DNA of 64,000 bases. It comes from Acidimicrobiaceae bacterium (GTDB lineage: Bacteria > Actinomycetota > Acidimicrobiia > Acidimicrobiales > Ilumatobacteraceae). The notes beneath the pieces are model-generated. The model was given only the letters and a program-made list of their open reading frames with translations. It searched no databases and was not told the origin of the DNA. A program made the position numbers and the translations under genes. This document shows, piece after piece, positions 31,370-40,584 of this stretch; position 1 is the first letter of the stretch; every line of letters starts with the position of its first letter. The stretch spans positions 186,001-250,000 of the forward strand of contig CANFGT010000001.1 of assembly GCA_947446815.1 (NCBI GenBank). The letters are read 5' to 3'.

Positions 31370-34153
31370 ATGAAAGTTCTCGATCGCGTCCTCAGGGCAG
31401 GCGATGGCAAGCGGGTGAAGGCCCTGCAGAGCCTCGTTCCCGAAATCAATGCACTCGGCCCCGCTATGGAGGCTCTGTCCGACGAAGCCCTCAAGGCAAA
31501 AACCCAGGAATTCCGGAACCGCCTCGTGCAGGGTGAGACGCTCGATGACATTTTGGTGGAGGCATTCGCAGTTGTTCGCGAGGCTTCATTCCGTGTGATC
31601 GGTCAGCGCCATTTCGATGTGCAGCTGATGGGTGGCGCCGCTCTTCACTTTGGCTGGGTTGCCGAAATGAAGACAGGTGAAGGAAAGACTCTCGTATCGA
31701 CATTGCCTGCGTATCTCAATGGTCTGTCGGGCAAGGGTGTTCATGTCATCACTGTCAACGATTACCTTGCTCGTTTCCACGCCGAGTGGATGGGACGTAT
31801 CCATCAGTGGCTGGGTCTCAACGTGGGTCTTGTTATTCCAGGTCTTCGTGAGTCGGCTGCGCAGAAGCGTGAAGACTACGCATGCGACATCACATACGGA
31901 ACTAACAATGAGTTCGGGTTTGACTACTTGCGCGACAACATGGCCGGCTCGCTTGCCGAGAAGGTACAGCGTGGTCATAACTTTGCAATTGTTGACGAAG
32001 TAGACAGCATCCTCATTGACGAGGCTCGTACTCCGCTCATCATCTCGGGTCGTCTCGCCGATGCAGCGGCCATGTACTACAAGTTCTCTTCCATCGTTCG
32101 CACGTTGCAGCGCGATGTCGATTACGAGGTAGATGAGTCAAAGCGCATTGTCTTCCCAACGGAAACTGGCGTGGAGAAGGTGGAGAAAGAACTCGGCCTC
32201 GACAACTTGTATGACTCTGTTCAGCAAAACCTGGTGCACCAATTGTCGGTGGCTTTGAAAGCCAAAGAGTTATACCGTCGCGACAAGGATTACATCGTTG
32301 ATGCGGGCGAAGTAAAGATTGTCGATGAATTCACGGGTCGAGTGCTCGAAGGACGCCGCTGGAGCGAAGGAATTCACCAAGCAGTAGAAGCCAAGGAAGG
32401 TCTTCGGATTAACGAAGAGAACCAGACGCTTGCCACCATCACTTTGCAGAACTACTTCCGCATGTATGACAAGTTGGCCGGCATGACTGGTACTGCGCAG
32501 ACTGAAGCTGCAGAACTTGTCAATACGTATGACTTGCAAGTGGTGCCCATCCCCACCAACCGATCGATGTTGCGTGTCGACGAGCCCGATCTCATCTATA
32601 AGTCTGAAGTGTCCAAGTTCAATGCGGTTGTTGAAGACATCGCAGAACGTCACGCAAAAGGACAGCCAATTCTGGTGGGTACCATCAGCGTTGAAAAGAG
32701 TGAATATCTCTCGCGTGAGCTCACAAAACGGGGCATCCGCCATGAAGTTCTCAACGCAAAGCAGCACACACGTGAAGCGCAGATTGTTGCTCAGGCCGGA
32801 CGAATTGGTTCAGTCACTGTTGCGACCAACATGGCCGGCCGTGGTGTCGACATTCTTTTAGGCGGCAACCCAGAGTTGCTCGCTCGTCAACAAGTGCTTG
32901 CTGAAGGTGTTGACCCGAGCGTGCTGGTGGATGAATTCGCACTACCCGCGCCGCTCGCTCAGTTGCATGCAGATTTCCAAGAAGCACGCCGTGCAGCGCT
33001 TTCTCGCTATGACGAGCTTTTGCCAGTGTTTAAGCAGCAATGCGCAGAAGAGGGCGCCAAGATTCGCGAATTCGGTGGACTGTACGTGCTTGGCACAGAA
33101 CGTCACGACAGCCGTCGTATCGACAATCAGTTACGTGGTCGTGCTGGCCGTCAGGGCGATCCCGGTGCTAGCCGTTTCTACTTGTCGCTTGACGATGAAC
33201 TCATGCGTTTGTTTGCGACAGGTGCATTGTCTTGGGTAATGGGTCGTGCTCTTCCTGACGATGAAGCAATCGAAGCCAAGATGGTCACAAAAGCCATCGA
33301 ACGTGCACAGTCCACGGTGGAACAACGCAATGGAGAAATCCGTAAGAACGTTCTGAAGTACGACGAAGTAATGAATGAGCAGCGCAAGGTCATTTACATG
33401 CGCCGTGATCAGATTCTCTCGGGTGCAGATCTCAAGGCTGCTGCCATGGAGTATTTGGCCGAAGCAGTGGATTCTCTGATTGAGACCTATTGCGTATCTG
33501 AGGCATCGGACGAATGGGACGTCGAAGGACTTGCCCAAGAGTTGCGCACATATTGGCCTGCCAACGTGAGCGACGTACAAATAAGTCTGTGCCACAGCAC
33601 CGATGCTGTCTACGACCTTGTGATGGCCGATGCGAATGCGCATTACCAACAGCGCGAGTCGGAACTGGGTAGCGAAACCTTGCGTCAGATTGAGCGCCAG
33701 GTCATGCTCAGCATTATCGATCAACGGTGGCGTGAACACTTGGAAGAAATGGATTACTTGCAAGAGGGAATCAACCTTCGTGCAATGGGACAGAAAGATC
33801 CGCTCACTGAATGGCAACGCGAAGGCTTTGAGATGTTTGGCGAGATGATGGTCGGTATCGCACAAGATTTTGTTCGTTACGTGATGCATGTTGAAGTCGT
33901 CAATGAAGAGCAAACAGCGATGCAGGTGCAGAATCTCACGGAAACAAGCAGTGACGATGTTTCATCTGATGGTTTTGTGTCAGCGGCTCTTGCCAGTGGC
34001 GATGTTGATCCTGCGCTGTTGTCGTCCGACGATGATGCTCCTCGCAAGCCTGTCGTAAAAGATGTCAATGACTGGTCCACCACACCTCGTAATGCACCGT
34101 GCCCATGTGGCTCGGGTCGCAAGTTCAAGGTGTGTCACGGCTCTGCAGCCTGA
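31370..34153 (+). CDS. secA: Preprotein translocase ATPase SecA
   Basis: A 927-residue SecA, the motor of the Sec export pathway. MKTGEGKT (Walker A), DEVDSILIDEART (Walker B), the preprotein cross-linking domain, TNMAGRGVDI and the RGRAGRQGDPG motif VI are all present. It ends with the SEC-C zinc module CPCGSGRKFKVCHG, which binds SecB or the ribosome. The length and zinc tail are those of the housekeeping SecA1. The gene heads a run of four genes with cell-division and translation functions. TAGGCT 9 bases upstream indicates a leaderless message. Confidence 0.98.
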   Translation: MKVLDRVLRAGDGKRVKALQSLVPEINALGPAMEALSDEALKAKTQEFRNRLVQGETLDDILVEAFAVVREASFRVIGQRHFDVQLMGGAALHFGWVAEMKTGEGKTLVSTLPAYLNGLSGKGVHVITVNDYLARFHAEWMGRIHQWLGLNVGLVIPGLRESAAQKREDYACDITYGTNNEFGFDYLRDNMAGSLAEKVQRGHNFAIVDEVDSILIDEARTPLIISGRLADAAAMYYKFSSIVRTLQRDVDYEVDESKRIVFPTETGVEKVEKELGLDNLYDSVQQNLVHQLSVALKAKELYRRDKDYIVDAGEVKIVDEFTGRVLEGRRWSEGIHQAVEAKEGLRINEENQTLATITLQNYFRMYDKLAGMTGTAQTEAAELVNTYDLQVVPIPTNRSMLRVDEPDLIYKSEVSKFNAVVEDIAERHAKGQPILVGTISVEKSEYLSRELTKRGIRHEVLNAKQHTREAQIVAQAGRIGSVTVATNMAGRGVDILLGGNPELLARQQVLAEGVDPSVLVDEFALPAPLAQLHADFQEARRAALSRYDELLPVFKQQCAEEGAKIREFGGLYVLGTERHDSRRIDNQLRGRAGRQGDPGASRFYLSLDDELMRLFATGALSWVMGRALPDDEAIEAKMVTKAIERAQSTVEQRNGEIRKNVLKYDEVMNEQRKVIYMRRDQILSGADLKAAAMEYLAEAVDSLIETYCVSEASDEWDVEGLAQELRTYWPANVSDVQISLCHSTDAVYDLVMADANAHYQQRESELGSETLRQIERQVMLSIIDQRWREHLEEMDYLQEGINLRAMGQKDPLTEWQREGFEMFGEMMVGIAQDFVRYVMHVEVVNEEQTAMQVQNLTETSSDDVSSDGFVSAALASGDVDPALLSSDDDAPRKPVVKDVNDWSTTPRNAPCPCGSGRKFKVCHGSAA

Positions 34154-34178
34154 CACCCGTTTCTAGGAATATTCCCGC

Positions 34179-35279
34179 ATGCGTGACTTCACTAATGACC
34201 TTCGAGACCTTTCTCGCCGCCTTGGCGAAGCAGAGGAATATCTGAAGATTGGTGCATCACGCGCCCGACTCAGTGAGTTAGAGATTGAAATCTCACGTCC
34301 TGATTTGTGGGACGACCAAGATCTTGCAAAGAAAATTAATAGCGAATACGCAAACGTGAAGTCTGATGTTGATGAGTACGACACAATGCGGGCGATTGTC
34401 GATGACTTAGATGTGCTTCATGAGATGGCTCGCGAGATTGATGACGAGTCACAAGAATCCGAAATTGAAACAGGTATTGCAAAAGTCGCGTCGGGGCTCG
34501 GCGTGCTTGAAATGCGCAGTCTCTTCACTGGTGAGCATGATGTCGTTGACGTCATTGTGCAGATCAACGCAAAAGATGGTGGTGTTGACGCACAAGATTG
34601 GGCAGAGCTTTTGATGCGCATGTATACGCGCTGGGCGGAGCGTCGTGGATTCGTCGTTGACGTTGATGACATCAGCCCTGGTGCGGAAGCAGGCATCATG
34701 TCCGCTGAGTTCACTATTAAAGGCCGGTATGCATACGGTTTGATGACGTCAGAGCGCGGGACTCACCGATTGGTTCGCATCAGCCCATTCGACAATCAGG
34801 GGCGCCGTCAAACAAGCTTTGCAACGGTGCAAGTGTGGCCAGTAATGGATGCACCTGATCTCGAAGTCAATGAATCTGAGATTCGTATGGAAGTGTTCCG
34901 CGCTTCGGGTGCTGGTGGTCAGCACGTGAACAAGACATCGTCGGCAGTGCGTCTTATTCATGAACCGACCGGAGCAGTTGCGACCAGTCAGGAAGAACGC
35001 AGCCAGTTGCAGAACCGTGAAAAGGCAATGACCCGCCTGAAGGCGATGATTGCAGCCAAGATTGAAGAAGAGCATCAGGCTGAAAAAGACCGCATTGCCG
35101 GCAAGACAGCAATGGTGGGGTGGGGTAGCCAGATTCGTTCCTACGTGCTTCAGCCGTACCAAATGGTGAAAGACCTTCGTACGGAAGTGGAATCTGGCAA
35201 TGTCGCCAATGTCCTCGATGGGGACTTGGACGGCTTTATGGAGGGGTACCTGCGCTGGCGCAGGGCTCAATCGGAGTAA
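34179..35279 (+). CDS. prfB: Peptide chain release factor 2
   Basis: A 366-residue class I release factor RF2, recognising UGA and UAA. The GGQ motif is in GAGGQHVNKT and the codon-reading SPF motif in RISPFDNQGRR. The reading frame is continuous; the programmed +1 frameshift that regulates prfB in many bacteria is absent, as is usual in actinobacteria. It follows secA by 25 bases and precedes ftsE, a neighbourhood (prfB-ftsE-ftsX) also seen in mycobacteria. Confidence 0.97.
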   Translation: MRDFTNDLRDLSRRLGEAEEYLKIGASRARLSELEIEISRPDLWDDQDLAKKINSEYANVKSDVDEYDTMRAIVDDLDVLHEMAREIDDESQESEIETGIAKVASGLGVLEMRSLFTGEHDVVDVIVQINAKDGGVDAQDWAELLMRMYTRWAERRGFVVDVDDISPGAEAGIMSAEFTIKGRYAYGLMTSERGTHRLVRISPFDNQGRRQTSFATVQVWPVMDAPDLEVNESEIRMEVFRASGAGGQHVNKTSSAVRLIHEPTGAVATSQEERSQLQNREKAMTRLKAMIAAKIEEEHQAEKDRIAGKTAMVGWGSQIRSYVLQPYQMVKDLRTEVESGNVANVLDGDLDGFMEGYLRWRRAQSE

Positions 35280-35327
35280 GCCCAGTAAGGGTTTGAGGGG
35301 CGCCACGCTCGCTCCAGCCCTCATTGC

Positions 35328-35333
35328 TAGGTT
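35328..35333 (+). promoter_or_regulatory. -10 element TAGGTT before ftsE
   Basis: TAGGTT ends 10 bases before the ftsE ATG. Confidence 0.5.
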
Positions 35334-35343
35334 GTTGTACTTC

Positions 35344-36021
35344 ATGATTCGTCTTGAGAATGTCTCCAAGATGTACGGCACTGAAATACCTGCCGTACGC
35401 GATGCGTCCTTCGATGTCCCGAAGGGTGAATTTGTGTTCCTTGTCGGCCAATCAGGTTCGGGTAAGTCCACGCTTCTTCGTCTCATCAACCGTCAAGAGC
35501 GCCCAGAACGCGGAAACGTATGGGTGGCTGGTCGCAACATCAATGAGATGGCCAACAGCCAAATTCCCTACCTCCGTCGGTCGATGGGCAACGTTTTCCA
35601 GGATTACAAGCTGCTGACGAACAAGACGGTCTTTGAGAATGTGGCGTTTGCTCTGGAAGTGATTGGCAAGCCGAAACATGTGATTGGTCAACAGGTGCCC
35701 CAAGTTCTTGATCTTGTGGGCCTGTCGGGCAAGGAAGATCGATTCCCACATCAATTGTCCGGTGGTGAGCAGCAGCGTGTGTCTATTGCTCGCGCTTTCG
35801 TGAATCGTCCGTTGATCTTGTTGGCAGACGAGCCAACAGGCAACCTTGACCCAGCAACTGGTGAAGGCATCATGGGCTTGCTCGATGCAATCAATCGCAC
35901 AGGCACGACCATCGTGATGGCAACACATGACCATCGTGTGGTGAATGCAATGCGTCGACGAGTGATCCAGCTGGATCGCGGAGTCATCGTGCGTGACCAA
36001 GAGCGCGGTGTATACGAATGA
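35344..36021 (+). CDS. ftsE: Cell division ATP-binding protein FtsE
   Basis: A 225-residue ABC ATPase. Walker A is GQSGSGKST, the signature is LSGGEQQRV and Walker B is LILLADEPTG, as in FtsE. With FtsX it forms the complex that activates peptidoglycan hydrolases at the division site. The start is the ATG giving MIRLENVSKMYG; longer frames run into the prfB tail and are not family-like. The stop overlaps ftsX by four bases (ATGA). Confidence 0.97.
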   Translation: MIRLENVSKMYGTEIPAVRDASFDVPKGEFVFLVGQSGSGKSTLLRLINRQERPERGNVWVAGRNINEMANSQIPYLRRSMGNVFQDYKLLTNKTVFENVAFALEVIGKPKHVIGQQVPQVLDLVGLSGKEDRFPHQLSGGEQQRVSIARAFVNRPLILLADEPTGNLDPATGEGIMGLLDAINRTGTTIVMATHDHRVVNAMRRRVIQLDRGVIVRDQERGVYE

Positions 36022-36923
36022 TGCAGCGTCTCTCCTACGCATTGCGTGAGACCATTGCGAGTTTCCGTCGCAATGTCACCTTGTCTGTTGCCGCTGTTAT
36101 TACTTCTGCGGTATCGCTCTTGTTGGTTGGCACAACGTTCTTGATTCAACGCGCGTTTGACAACTTGTTGGTGCAATGGCGTGGCGATGTTGGAATGATT
36201 GTTTTTGTTCGTCCCGATGTGACCCCTGAAGCACTTGCATTCATTAAACAAAATCTCGAATCTCAACCGAATGTCATTGATGTCAAGAAACTGGAATACC
36301 TTGACAAAGCGCAGAGCTACGCAGAGGCACAACGTGTGTTTGCAGGTGACCCCACAACGCTCAGTCTGTTGTCGGTTGACACGATTCCTTCACAATTTAA
36401 GGTTGTTCCAACGACCACTGACCCGGAATTAGTGCGGAGTCTGGCGAACCAATATCGAACGCTTCCAGGTGTCGCTGGAGTCTCCTTGGCAGAAGATGAG
36501 TTCGACGTCATTTCGACGCTGTCTGGTTTTGTACGGACTGTCACTATCGGTATGTCTTTAGTACTGCTGGCTGTGGCGGTCATTCTTATCTGGAACACAA
36601 TTCGCACTGCAATTTTTGCGCGACGTCGTGAGATCGAAGTGATGAAACTTGTGGGTGCAACCGACTGGTTTATTCGTGTTCCATTCATTCTTGAAGGCCT
36701 CATTCAGGGTCTTGCGGGCGCCATCGTTTCATGCGGTGGTTTATGGGCTCTGAATCGTGCATGGACATCAGGCGTTGCTGGCTTTAAGGCCGGTACTGGT
36801 GTGAGTTCGCTTGTTGTTCCTGGCTCCTATGTCAACGGAATCATGATCGCATTGCTCGTCATCGGCGCTGTTGCCGGTGGTGTTGGCTCCGGCGTTGCCT
36901 CCAGCAAATTCCTCGACGTCTAG
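36018..36923 (+). CDS. ftsX: Cell division membrane protein FtsX
   Basis: A 301-residue membrane component of FtsEX. The first transmembrane segment lies at about 22-43, followed by the extracellular domain (45-170) that contacts hydrolase regulators, and three helices at the C-terminus with the cytoplasmic loop FARRREIEVMKLVGAT. The architecture and length are typical of actinobacterial FtsX. smpB, which follows ftsX in mycobacteria, is absent here and lies about 18 kb away beside ssrA. Confidence 0.95.
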   Translation: MMQRLSYALRETIASFRRNVTLSVAAVITSAVSLLLVGTTFLIQRAFDNLLVQWRGDVGMIVFVRPDVTPEALAFIKQNLESQPNVIDVKKLEYLDKAQSYAEAQRVFAGDPTTLSLLSVDTIPSQFKVVPTTTDPELVRSLANQYRTLPGVAGVSLAEDEFDVISTLSGFVRTVTIGMSLVLLAVAVILIWNTIRTAIFARRREIEVMKLVGATDWFIRVPFILEGLIQGLAGAIVSCGGLWALNRAWTSGVAGFKAGTGVSSLVVPGSYVNGIMIALLVIGAVAGGVGSGVASSKFLDV

Positions 36924-36953
36924 CCCAATCTCTCCTGTATCTGCGTGTATCGC

Positions 36954-36959
36954 TAGGGT
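36954..36959 (+). promoter_or_regulatory. -10 element TAGGGT, leaderless type
   Basis: TAGGGT ends six bases before the ATG of the enoyl-CoA hydratase gene. Confidence 0.5.
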
Positions 36960-36965
36960 CAGGGA

Positions 36966-37826
36966 ATGGAATTTCAGGACATCCAATTTGAAGTCAGCGA
37001 AGGCATTGCGACGATCACGCTGAATCGGCCAGACAAGATGAATGCGTTTACGGGCCGCATGATGTACGAAATTATTTCTGCACTTGATCTCACTGATGCC
37101 GACGACAATGTCAAGGCCGTAATTTTCACTGGTGCCGGTCGAGCCTTCTGTGCTGGCGCTGACCTATCTTCTGGTGGTGCAACCTTCTCAAAGGGTGGCA
37201 GCGACATCCAGACAAAGCAGGGTGTTCCGCGCGATGGAGGCGGCATGGTGTCGCTGCGTATCTTCAATAGTTTGAAGCCAGTTATCGGTGCAATCAACGG
37301 TGCGGCCGTTGGTGTGGGTGTCACCATGACATTGCCCATGGACATTCGAGTGGCGAGCGACAGCGCCAAGTTCGGTTTTGTTTTCGCAAAACGAGGCATT
37401 CTTCCTGAAGCATGTTCGTCGTACTTCCTGCCTCGGCTTGTTGGTATTCAGCAAGCAACAGAGTGGGTGTTTACGGGCCGCGTGTTTAATGCAGACGAAG
37501 CGCTCTCTGGTCGTCTTGTGCGTAGCGTGCATCCAGGCGATGAACTTCTTGCAGTTGCTCGGGGAATCGCTCGTGAAATTGCAGATAACACTGCGCCGGT
37601 TTCTGTTGCGTTATCACGTCAAATGTTGTGGCGCATGATGGGCGCATCTCATCCGATGGATGCCCATGCGGTGGAATCGCGCGGTATTTCTGCTCGTGGA
37701 CGTAGTGCAGATTCAAAAGAAGGCGTGACCAGTTTCTTGGAGAAGCGCGCTGCTGTGTACCCGGATCGCGTCAGTGACGGTTTGCCTGACATCTTCCCTA
37801 ATTGGGAAGACCCTGAGTTCTACTAA
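36966..37826 (+). CDS. Enoyl-CoA hydratase/isomerase family protein (crotonase)
   Basis: A 286-residue crotonase-fold enzyme. The CoA-site and oxyanion-hole motifs FTGAGRAFCAGADLSSGG and AINGAAVGVGVTM are present, with a Glu at GILPEACSSYFLPRL in the position of a catalytic acid. It probably hydrates trans-2-enoyl-CoA intermediates in fatty-acid or steroid side-chain degradation; specificity cannot be told. It is followed after two bases by the truncated hemoglobin gene, so the pair is likely one operon. Confidence 0.93.
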   Translation: MEFQDIQFEVSEGIATITLNRPDKMNAFTGRMMYEIISALDLTDADDNVKAVIFTGAGRAFCAGADLSSGGATFSKGGSDIQTKQGVPRDGGGMVSLRIFNSLKPVIGAINGAAVGVGVTMTLPMDIRVASDSAKFGFVFAKRGILPEACSSYFLPRLVGIQQATEWVFTGRVFNADEALSGRLVRSVHPGDELLAVARGIAREIADNTAPVSVALSRQMLWRMMGASHPMDAHAVESRGISARGRSADSKEGVTSFLEKRAAVYPDRVSDGLPDIFPNWEDPEFY

Positions 37827-37828
37827 CT

Positions 37829-38233
37829 ATGTCGGCTAATTCTGCTGATCGCAGTATGTATGAAATCTGCGGGGCGACTTTCTTCGTGGAGTTGGTTGAC
37901 GCTTTTTATGATGGCGTGGAAACTGATCAAATTCTGATGGCGTTGTATCCCGAAGGAAGCGATACCGAGGGCGCTCGAAGGCGACTTGCGAAGTTTTTTG
38001 CTCAGTATTGGGGAGGGCCACACGATTACATGGAAGAACGTGGGCATCCAATGTTGCGCATGCGACATGGAACATTTGCGATAGGCGCACTGGAACGTGA
38101 TCGATGGCTCATGCACATGGCCACTGCAATCGAACAGACATTGCCAAGGGTTGAGGAAGCCGAGCGTGAGGCCGTCACGGATCAACTAGCTAAATACATG
38201 GTGAACGCTGCGGAGCACTTACGAAACTCCTGA
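37829..38233 (+). CDS. glbO: Group 2 truncated hemoglobin
   Basis: A 134-residue TrHb2. The start YEICGATFFVELVDAFYDGV matches the A/B helices; the proximal histidine is H80 in RMRHGTFAIG, and the conserved group-2 tryptophan is W93 in RDRWLMHM. The Tyr at CD1 follows the LYPEG segment. In mycobacteria HbO binds oxygen tightly and is membrane-associated or peroxidase-like; the role here is unproven. Its 3' end overlaps the convergent RNA methyltransferase by 15 bases. Confidence 0.93.
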   Translation: MSANSADRSMYEICGATFFVELVDAFYDGVETDQILMALYPEGSDTEGARRRLAKFFAQYWGGPHDYMEERGHPMLRMRHGTFAIGALERDRWLMHMATAIEQTLPRVEEAEREAVTDQLAKYMVNAAEHLRNS

Positions 38234-39028
38234 GCCAAGTGCATACATTGCAATGGCAGCGGCAACTCCCACGTTGAGTGAATCTACTCCTGCGTTCATG
38301 GGAATACGAACCAAAGTGTGCACCGTTCTCATGGTGTCTGCATCGAGTCCATCGCGTTCACTGCCCAGCAGCAAAGCAATTCGTTCGGCTACTGGCTTGA
38401 TGGAAGCAATATCAATCGCGGAATCACTAGGGGTTAGACCAAACGAGACGCATTGATGCCGATTCAATAGTGAGCCGATGCTGTCATCAGCAGCAAGTCG
38501 TGCAAAGGGGAGCGTGAGACCAGTTCCCATCGAAACACGTAGTGCTCGCCGAGCTAAAGGGTCTGCGCTGCCGGCTGTGAGTATGAGGGCGTCCCATCCA
38601 AGGGCTGCGGCACTTCGTGTTATCGCACCCAAGTTTGTGGGGTTATCGACGGCTTCAGCCACCAAGATACGACGCGACTGTGCAACAAGATCGTCGGGGG
38701 TTTTTAACGGTGGGCGTTGAAAAAGGCCAGTGGCACGGAGAGGGACACCAAGTCCAGTGACATCTTGGCGAAGTTGTTCAGCCCCAATAAAGATGTCAAC
38801 TTTCTCCGAAACACGAGAGGCAAAGTGTTCGGCCATCGGCTCATCACATAACAATGCAACAGGTGTGCAGCCAGCATCGATGGCACGCCCAACGACGAGG
38901 TCTCCTTCTGCGACGAAGAGGCCAGCGCCCACAGTTTCGAGGCGATCGGCTTTGCTTGCTAACTGTCGGTCACGCCAACGAAATGCATCGAGACGCGTAT
39001 CGCTCGCTTCGTGAACAACGGAGATCAT
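38219..39028 (-). CDS. TrmH/SpoU-family RNA 2'-O-methyltransferase
   Basis: A 269-residue SPOUT methyltransferase. The knot motifs are LVAEAVDNPTNLGAI, LLGSERDGL and IPMNAGVDSLNVGVAAAI. The N-terminal 100 residues form the RNA-binding substrate domain seen in rRNA-type members. It methylates ribose 2'-O groups on tRNA or rRNA with S-adenosylmethionine; the target cannot be assigned. It is followed at its 5' side by menB on the same strand. Confidence 0.93.
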   Translation of the reverse strand: MISVVHEASDTRLDAFRWRDRQLASKADRLETVGAGLFVAEGDLVVGRAIDAGCTPVALLCDEPMAEHFASRVSEKVDIFIGAEQLRQDVTGLGVPLRATGLFQRPPLKTPDDLVAQSRRILVAEAVDNPTNLGAITRSAAALGWDALILTAGSADPLARRALRVSMGTGLTLPFARLAADDSIGSLLNRHQCVSFGLTPSDSAIDIASIKPVAERIALLLGSERDGLDADTMRTVHTLVRIPMNAGVDSLNVGVAAAIAMYALGSGVS

Positions 39029-39049
39029 GAGGAATTAGCTGCGGATGAC

Positions 39050-39952
39050 TTAGTAGTACCAGGGGAATGGTGACCAGTCAGGGTCGCGCTTCTCAAGGAA
39101 AGACTCACGACCCTCGGCAGCTTCGTCGGTGCCATACGCAAGGCGCGTTGCTTCGCCAGCAAAGACTTGTTGTCCGACTAGGCCATCATCAACGAGGTTG
39201 AATGCGAACTTCAACATGCGCTGAGCAGTAGGGCTCTTGCCGTTGATTTCCTTTGCCCATTCCAGTGCAACCTTCTCAAGATCTGCATGAGGGATGGATG
39301 CATTGACAGCACCCATTGCGACCATGTCATCGGCTGAATATTCGCGTCCGAGGAAGAAAATCTCACGAGCGAACTTTTGACCGACCATCTTTGCGAGGTA
39401 TGCCGAACCGTATCCACCATCGAAGGATGCGACGTCCGCGTCAGTCTGCTTGAAGCGAGCATGTTCTTTGCTGGCAAGTGTGAGGTCGGAGACGACGTGC
39501 AAACTGTGTCCGCCGCCGGCAGCCCAGCCCGGCACCACACAGATCACAACTTTGGGCATGAAGCGAATGAGACGTTGTACTTCAAGAATGTGCAAACGAC
39601 CAGAACGACCACGGTCGACGGTTTCTTCGGTGTCGCCTTCGGCGTACTTGTAGCCATCTTTGCCGCGGATGCGTTGGTCGCCACCGCTGCAGAAAGCCCA
39701 GCCACCATCTTTGGCTGATGGACCATTGCCTGTGAGAAGAACACATCCCACATCAGTGGTCATTCGTGCATCATCAAGTGCGGTGTAGAGCTCGTCCACG
39801 GTGTGTGGGCGAAATGCGTTACGCACTTCGGGACGATTGAACGCGATGCGGACGGTGCCTTGGTCGACTGCACGGTGATACGTGATGTCAGTGAAAGAGA
39901 AGCCAGGAACTTCCCGCCAGGCAGCAGGGTCAAAAATGGGAGAAATGCTCAC
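39050..39952 (-). CDS. menB: 1,4-Dihydroxy-2-naphthoyl-CoA synthase
   Basis: A 300-residue MenB that closes the second aromatic ring in menaquinone biosynthesis. GWAFCSGGDQRIRG, VPGWAAGGGHSLHVV, TDADVASFDGGYGSAYLA and the C-terminal RDPDWSPFPWYY are specific to MenB and separate it from ordinary enoyl-CoA hydratases. GTG start. The other men genes are not in the window. Its presence indicates menaquinone-based respiration. Confidence 0.97.
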   Translation of the reverse strand: MSISPIFDPAAWREVPGFSFTDITYHRAVDQGTVRIAFNRPEVRNAFRPHTVDELYTALDDARMTTDVGCVLLTGNGPSAKDGGWAFCSGGDQRIRGKDGYKYAEGDTEETVDRGRSGRLHILEVQRLIRFMPKVVICVVPGWAAGGGHSLHVVSDLTLASKEHARFKQTDADVASFDGGYGSAYLAKMVGQKFAREIFFLGREYSADDMVAMGAVNASIPHADLEKVALEWAKEINGKSPTAQRMLKFAFNLVDDGLVGQQVFAGEATRLAYGTDEAAEGRESFLEKRDPDWSPFPWYY

Positions 39953-40019
39953 ACCTTCATTGTTTCACGCTGGCTCCGATCCTTGAAACCCAGGGCTCAA
40001 TGATCCCCCAGGTGCTCGG

Positions 40020-40025
40020 TATCGT
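40020..40025 (+). promoter_or_regulatory. -10 element TATCGT, leaderless type
   Basis: TATCGT ends 9 bases before the ATG of the FMN reductase gene. Confidence 0.5.
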
Positions 40026-40034
40026 TCATGAGCG

Positions 40035-40556
40035 ATGACAACTCTTATTGCTTTCTCTGGTTCTCTGCGCAAGGACTCATTCAACACTCGCGTCCTTCGC
40101 GCCCTTCCTGCATTGGCCCCTGAAGGAACTCAGATCGCATTGTTCGACATTGCAGAGTTGCCGATGTATAACCAAGACCTTGATGGTGAGACCGTGCCAG
40201 AAATCGTGACTGCTCTTCGTGCCGCAATTTCCGAGGCTGATGGTGTCATCATCGCTGGTCCTGAATACAGCGGTTCTTATTCCGGTGCAACGAAGAATCT
40301 CATTGACTGGGCATCGCGTCCATTTATGGCGGGTCCCATCATTGGGAAGACATCGATGGTGATTGCAACAACCCCAGGACCTGGTGGCGGAAAGAATGTT
40401 CTTCCGGCCACAAGTGGACTCTTGCAAGCATTAGGCGGCAAGGTTGTCGCTCAAGTCGGAGCGGCCACTATTCATGAGAAGTTCGCTACCGATAGCGACA
40501 CCATCGTTGACGAAGAGTTTGCACAACAATTGCGCGAAGGCCTCGCTGCTTTCTAA
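40035..40556 (+). CDS. NADPH-dependent FMN reductase family protein
   Basis: A 173-residue flavodoxin-fold protein. The FMN-phosphate loop GSLRKDSFNTRVLRAL and the GPEYSGSYSGATKNLIDWASRP segment are the family hallmarks. It reduces FMN, quinones or azo/chromate compounds with NADPH. The leaderless-type TATCGT element precedes it. Convergent with the acyl-CoA carboxylase fusion gene. Confidence 0.92.
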   Translation: MTTLIAFSGSLRKDSFNTRVLRALPALAPEGTQIALFDIAELPMYNQDLDGETVPEIVTALRAAISEADGVIIAGPEYSGSYSGATKNLIDWASRPFMAGPIIGKTSMVIATTPGPGGGKNVLPATSGLLQALGGKVVAQVGAATIHEKFATDSDTIVDEEFAQQLREGLAAF

Positions 40557-40584
40557 TTGTTGAACTTGTCCGATGAGGCGAGCC

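Noticed and set aside
33131-33913. Long open frame antisense to secA (260 codons)
   Set aside because: It lies wholly inside secA, has no promoter or ribosome-binding site and reads as composition-driven shadow.
34179-34300. Programmed frameshift in prfB
   Set aside because: The reading frame is continuous through the codon 20-30 region and there is no in-frame UGA.
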